From an uncultured Pseudomonadota bacterium (lineage in GTDB: Bacteria > Pseudomonadota > Gammaproteobacteria > Burkholderiales > Thiobacillaceae), in assembly GCA_903918705.1 (NCBI GenBank), contig CAIXFP010000197.1, positions 1-7,375 of the forward strand: 7,375 bases of DNA, read 5' to 3'. Made by a program: the position numbers and the translations under genes. The notes beneath the pieces were generated by a model. The model was not told the origin of the DNA. It ran no database searches and worked only from the letters and a program-made list of their open reading frames with translations. This document shows positions 4,897-7,375 of this stretch, piece by piece; positions within the stretch are counted from its first letter, which is position 1, and every line of letters begins with the position of its first letter.

Positions 4897-6576
4897 TTAA
4901 CCCGCCAGCAGCAGGTAGAGGAACAACAGGTTGAACACGAATGCAACCAGGGCGACAGCTTGCCAGAAACGGACCGGGTCGCGGGCAGCTAATGGAGTAG
5001 GCCGCGGCCGGCCCAGGCGGCTGGCCTCGCCCCGCTCCAGGGCGACGAGAAATTCTTCCGCGGTTTCGAAGCGCTCGCCCGGGGCCCGCGCGCAGGACTT
5101 GAGCAGGGCATTCTCCAACCAGCCGGGAATATCGGGGCGGTAGCGGGTGGGCGGCACCGGATTGCCGAAACGGGGGTGCTGGAACGCCTCGATCTCACCG
5201 TAGGGGTAGTGGCGGGTCAGCAGGTGATAGAGGGTGGCGCCGGCGGCATAGAGGTCGGCGGACTTCCGGTCGCCTTCCCCACGGAACAGTTCCGGCGCCA
5301 GATAGCTGGGAGTGCCCGGCGTCTCCCCGGCCTGGCCACAGGGACTGAACGGACAATAGGCCACGCCCAGGTCGAGGATGCGCAGCTTGCCGTCCTCACC
5401 CAGGTGCAGGTTGGCCGGCTTCACGTCACGGTGCGCCACGTCCAGGCGATGCAGCGCGCCCAGCCCCTTGAGCAGTCGGATGCCCAGGGATACCACATCC
5501 TGGACGCTGAAGTGACGGCCCTGGTCCAACCGGGCTTGCAGGCTCTGGCCCGGGTGCCAGCTCATGGCGAAATAGAGGAAGTTGCGCCCCGGCGTGGGCA
5601 GGATTTGCGGGTAGTAATGCGACTGCACCCGCTTGCCCAGCCATTCCTCCAGGAGCAACCGATCCGCCAGTTCCACATCGCCAGCCAATCGCGGTTGCAG
5701 GGTCTTGAGCACACAGGCTTGGCCGGTGGCAACGTCGTGGGCCCGGTACAGCAGGGTCTCGCGGGAATCGTGCAGGATTTCGTCGATGCGGTAGCCGTCC
5801 AGGCGAGCGCCGGGAGCCAGGCGGCCCGGCAGCGGCAGGTGGCGCCCGGCAACCAGCTCGCTGTCGTCCGCTGCGTCCAGCGCCACCACCCGCACCACCA
5901 GGGCGCTGGCGTTGTCGCCGCCGCCCTGGCGCAGGGCCTCGGCCACCAGGTTGCGGGCGCAGGCGTCGGCGTCGTCGTAAAGCTGCAGCAGGCGATGCAG
6001 GCCCACCTGGCCCAGAGGCTGCCAGACCCCGTCACAGACGATGGCGAACAGGTCGCCTGTCGCCAGATCGCCCTCGGCGTAATCGACCCGCAGATGGGTA
6101 TCGAGACCGACGGCCCGCTTCAGCACGTGTTCCATGCCCGGCTGTTCCCAGGTGTGGTCCTGGGTGAGCTGCTCCAGGGCACCGCCGCGCAGACGGTAGA
6201 TGCGGGTGTCGCCGACGTGGGCCGAATACCAGCGCCGCCCGCGCAGCACCAGAGCCGATAGGGTGCAGGCCATGCCGCCCGGCTCCCGGCGTGAAGCCAC
6301 CTGGCCGGACAGCCAGCGGTTCAGGCTTTGCAAAATGGTGTCCAGGGCGTGGGCCACTTCCCAGGTTTCCGGGGTGGCGTAGTAGTCGGCGAGCAGGTTG
6401 CGCACCGTGCCTTCCGCCGCCTCGCGTCCGTGGCTGCCGCCGGAAACGCCGTCGGCCAGGGCCGCCAGCCAGCCCTTCACCGCCGCGCCGGCGGCGGGAG
6501 GGGTGACGAAGCCGCCGAAGTCCTCGTTGCGGGGACGCGGGCCGGTTTCCGAGGCGTAGCCGAAGTCGGGTTGCAT
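4897..6576 (-). CDS. Bifunctional PP2C phosphatase / Ser-Thr protein kinase, tail-anchored
   Basis: This 559-residue fusion carries opposing activities. Residues about 4-234 are a PP2C-type phosphatase with its metal ligands in place: PRNEDF (Glu18, Asp19), ALADGVSGG (Asp42, Gly43), HVGDTRIYRLR (Asp123), VCDGVW (Asp182) and GGGDNASALVV (Asp221). Residues about 258-515 are a Hanks-type kinase: VLK (Lys291), AHRDVKPANL (Asp384, Lys386, Asn389), LDLGVA (Asp402; DLG instead of DFG), and GTPSYLAPE. The nucleotide-binding loop is degenerate (EILHDSRETLLYRA, no GxGxxG). One transmembrane helix at 537-558 ends the protein, so both domains face the cytoplasm. Start ATG 6576 is preferred because PP2C homology begins at once (DFGYASETG); a GTG at 6612 would add 12 residues and overlap the transporter gene. 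It lies 10 bases after that gene. A similar kinase gene beside nasA is known in Pseudomonas. Substrates are unknown; the transporter or NasT-like protein are candidates. Confidence 0.92.
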   Translation of the reverse strand: MQPDFGYASETGPRPRNEDFGGFVTPPAAGAAVKGWLAALADGVSGGSHGREAAEGTVRNLLADYYATPETWEVAHALDTILQSLNRWLSGQVASRREPGGMACTLSALVLRGRRWYSAHVGDTRIYRLRGGALEQLTQDHTWEQPGMEHVLKRAVGLDTHLRVDYAEGDLATGDLFAIVCDGVWQPLGQVGLHRLLQLYDDADACARNLVAEALRQGGGDNASALVVRVVALDAADDSELVAGRHLPLPGRLAPGARLDGYRIDEILHDSRETLLYRAHDVATGQACVLKTLQPRLAGDVELADRLLLEEWLGKRVQSHYYPQILPTPGRNFLYFAMSWHPGQSLQARLDQGRHFSVQDVVSLGIRLLKGLGALHRLDVAHRDVKPANLHLGEDGKLRILDLGVAYCPFSPCGQAGETPGTPSYLAPELFRGEGDRKSADLYAAGATLYHLLTRHYPYGEIEAFQHPRFGNPVPPTRYRPDIPGWLENALLKSCARAPGERFETAEEFLVALERGEASRLGRPRPTPLAARDPVRFWQAVALVAFVFNLLFLYLLLAG

Positions 6577-6586
6577 GCGCCGGACG

Positions 6587-7375
6587 TTACACCCGCGCCA
6601 GGGTCGCAGCACCCCAGGTGGTACGCCAGCGGGTCTTCACCGAGGTGAGCCCCGCCAGGGCGACCAGGCAGAGGGCGGCGAAGATCAGGAAGCCGGCCTG
6701 GTAGTTGCCGGTCAGGCCCTTGGAATAGCCCAGGCTGGAGGCCAGGTAGAAGCCGCCGATGCCGCCGGCCATGCCCACCAGGCCGGTCATCACGCCGATC
6801 TCCTTGCGGAAACGCTGCGGCACCAACTGGAACACCGCGCCGTTGCCCATCCCCAGGCTCAGCATGGCCACCACGAAGCCGGCCAGCGCCAGCCATTGGG
6901 TGGGCAGGCCGAAGCTGACGGTGGCCAGGGCCAGCGCCGCGATCAGATACATCACGGTGAGCGAGCGGACGCCGCCGATGCGGTCCGCCACCATGCCGCC
7001 GATGGGCCGCACCAGGGAGCCGGCGAACACGCAGGCGGCAGTGAAGTAGCCGGCGACCACCGGCGGCAGGCCATACTGGTCGTTGAAGTAGATGGTCAGC
7101 GAAGACGCCAGGCCGACGAAGCCGCCGAAAGTGACCGAGTAGAAGAACATGAACCACCAGGCATCCTTGTCCTGCAGGATGCGGGCGTATTCGGCGAAAG
7201 TCTTGGCCGGCGGGCAATCAGGCGCATCCTTGGCGAACACCAGATAAATCACGAAGACGATGGACAGCGGGATCAGCGCCAGGCCGAGCACGTTGGTCCA
7301 GCCGAAGGCCAGCGCCAGGCTGGGCGCGAACAGCGCCGCCAGCACCGTGCCGGAATGGCCGGCGCCGGCGATGCC
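6587..7375 (-). CDS. Nitrate/nitrite transporter, NarK/NasA (NNP) family MFS (5' end outside window)
   Basis: The visible 262 codons are the C-terminal two thirds of a nitrate/nitrite porter of the major facilitator superfamily, an inner-membrane protein with 12 helices. The frame runs to the window edge with no start seen. Family marks include the first nitrate-signature region, here AGAGHSGTVLAALFAP, the cytoplasmic loop FAKDAPDCPPAKTFAEYARIL, FYSVTFGGFVGLASSLTIYF, RPIGGMVADRIGG (the MFS loop motif), and the second nitrate signature LGMGNGAVFQLVPQRFRKEIG followed by GLVGMAGGIGGFYL. The stop is TAA at 6587-6589. The first signature has His where this family normally has Asn. It is the most upstream visible gene of the minus-strand operon. 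Together with NasT and the kinase, it points to assimilatory uptake (NasA-like), but respiratory NarK cannot be ruled out. A NasT-responsive leader RNA, if present, would be beyond the window. Confidence 0.92.
   Translation of the reverse strand, partial: GIAGAGHSGTVLAALFAPSLALAFGWTNVLGLALIPLSIVFVIYLVFAKDAPDCPPAKTFAEYARILQDKDAWWFMFFYSVTFGGFVGLASSLTIYFNDQYGLPPVVAGYFTAACVFAGSLVRPIGGMVADRIGGVRSLTVMYLIAALALATVSFGLPTQWLALAGFVVAMLSLGMGNGAVFQLVPQRFRKEIGVMTGLVGMAGGIGGFYLASSLGYSKGLTGNYQAGFLIFAALCLVALAGLTSVKTRWRTTWGAATLARV

Noticed and set aside
5176..6261. 361-residue open frame on the + strand
   Set aside because: Antisense shadow of the kinase/phosphatase gene, open because of GC-rich third positions; it is a Gln/Ala/Val-rich chance protein.

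Overview
This GC-rich window reads like the chromosome of a betaproteobacterium, probably near the Azoarcus/Rhodocyclales group. The evidence for that is the ahcY tail, the divergent trmJ/suhB pair, a group IC3-type intron resembling the known Azoarcus tRNA intron, and a nitrate-assimilation gene set. The assignment is inferred from family resemblance; no search was run.

Layout. 1-205 (+) is the 3' end of ahcY, followed by a strong intrinsic terminator. 263-556 is a likely non-autonomous transposable element: perfect 18-bp terminal inverted repeats, a 5-bp TTAAA flanking duplication and no transposase. Directly after it, 576-~1110 (+) is a broken dndC-like gene (DNA phosphorothioation) with an in-frame TGA inside a conserved motif, and then an orphan reading frame without a start. 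1279-1520 holds nothing I recognise. 1521-2243 (-) is trmJ (tRNA ribose methylation), divergent from 2350-3156 (+) suhB. 3331-3614 (+) is a tRNA-Thr(UGU) gene whose anticodon is split between positions 34 and 35 by a 208-nt group I intron. 3829-7375 (-) is one tightly spaced gene set read right to left: nitrate/nitrite MFS transporter (5' end outside the window), fused PP2C phosphatase/Ser-Thr kinase, two-CBS-domain protein, and a NasT-like ANTAR regulator.

How the parts work together. The minus-strand group combines nitrate uptake, a membrane-anchored kinase/phosphatase, a possible nucleotide-sensing CBS protein and an RNA-binding antiterminator. This suggests uptake and expression of nitrate genes are tuned together. 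The left third is an accessory patch between housekeeping genes, where a phosphorothioation gene arrived, was interrupted and is decaying beside a mobile element. The most unusual object is the intron-split tRNA-Thr: the only way to a working UGU anticodon from this gene is splicing, and a standard tRNA scan may miss it.
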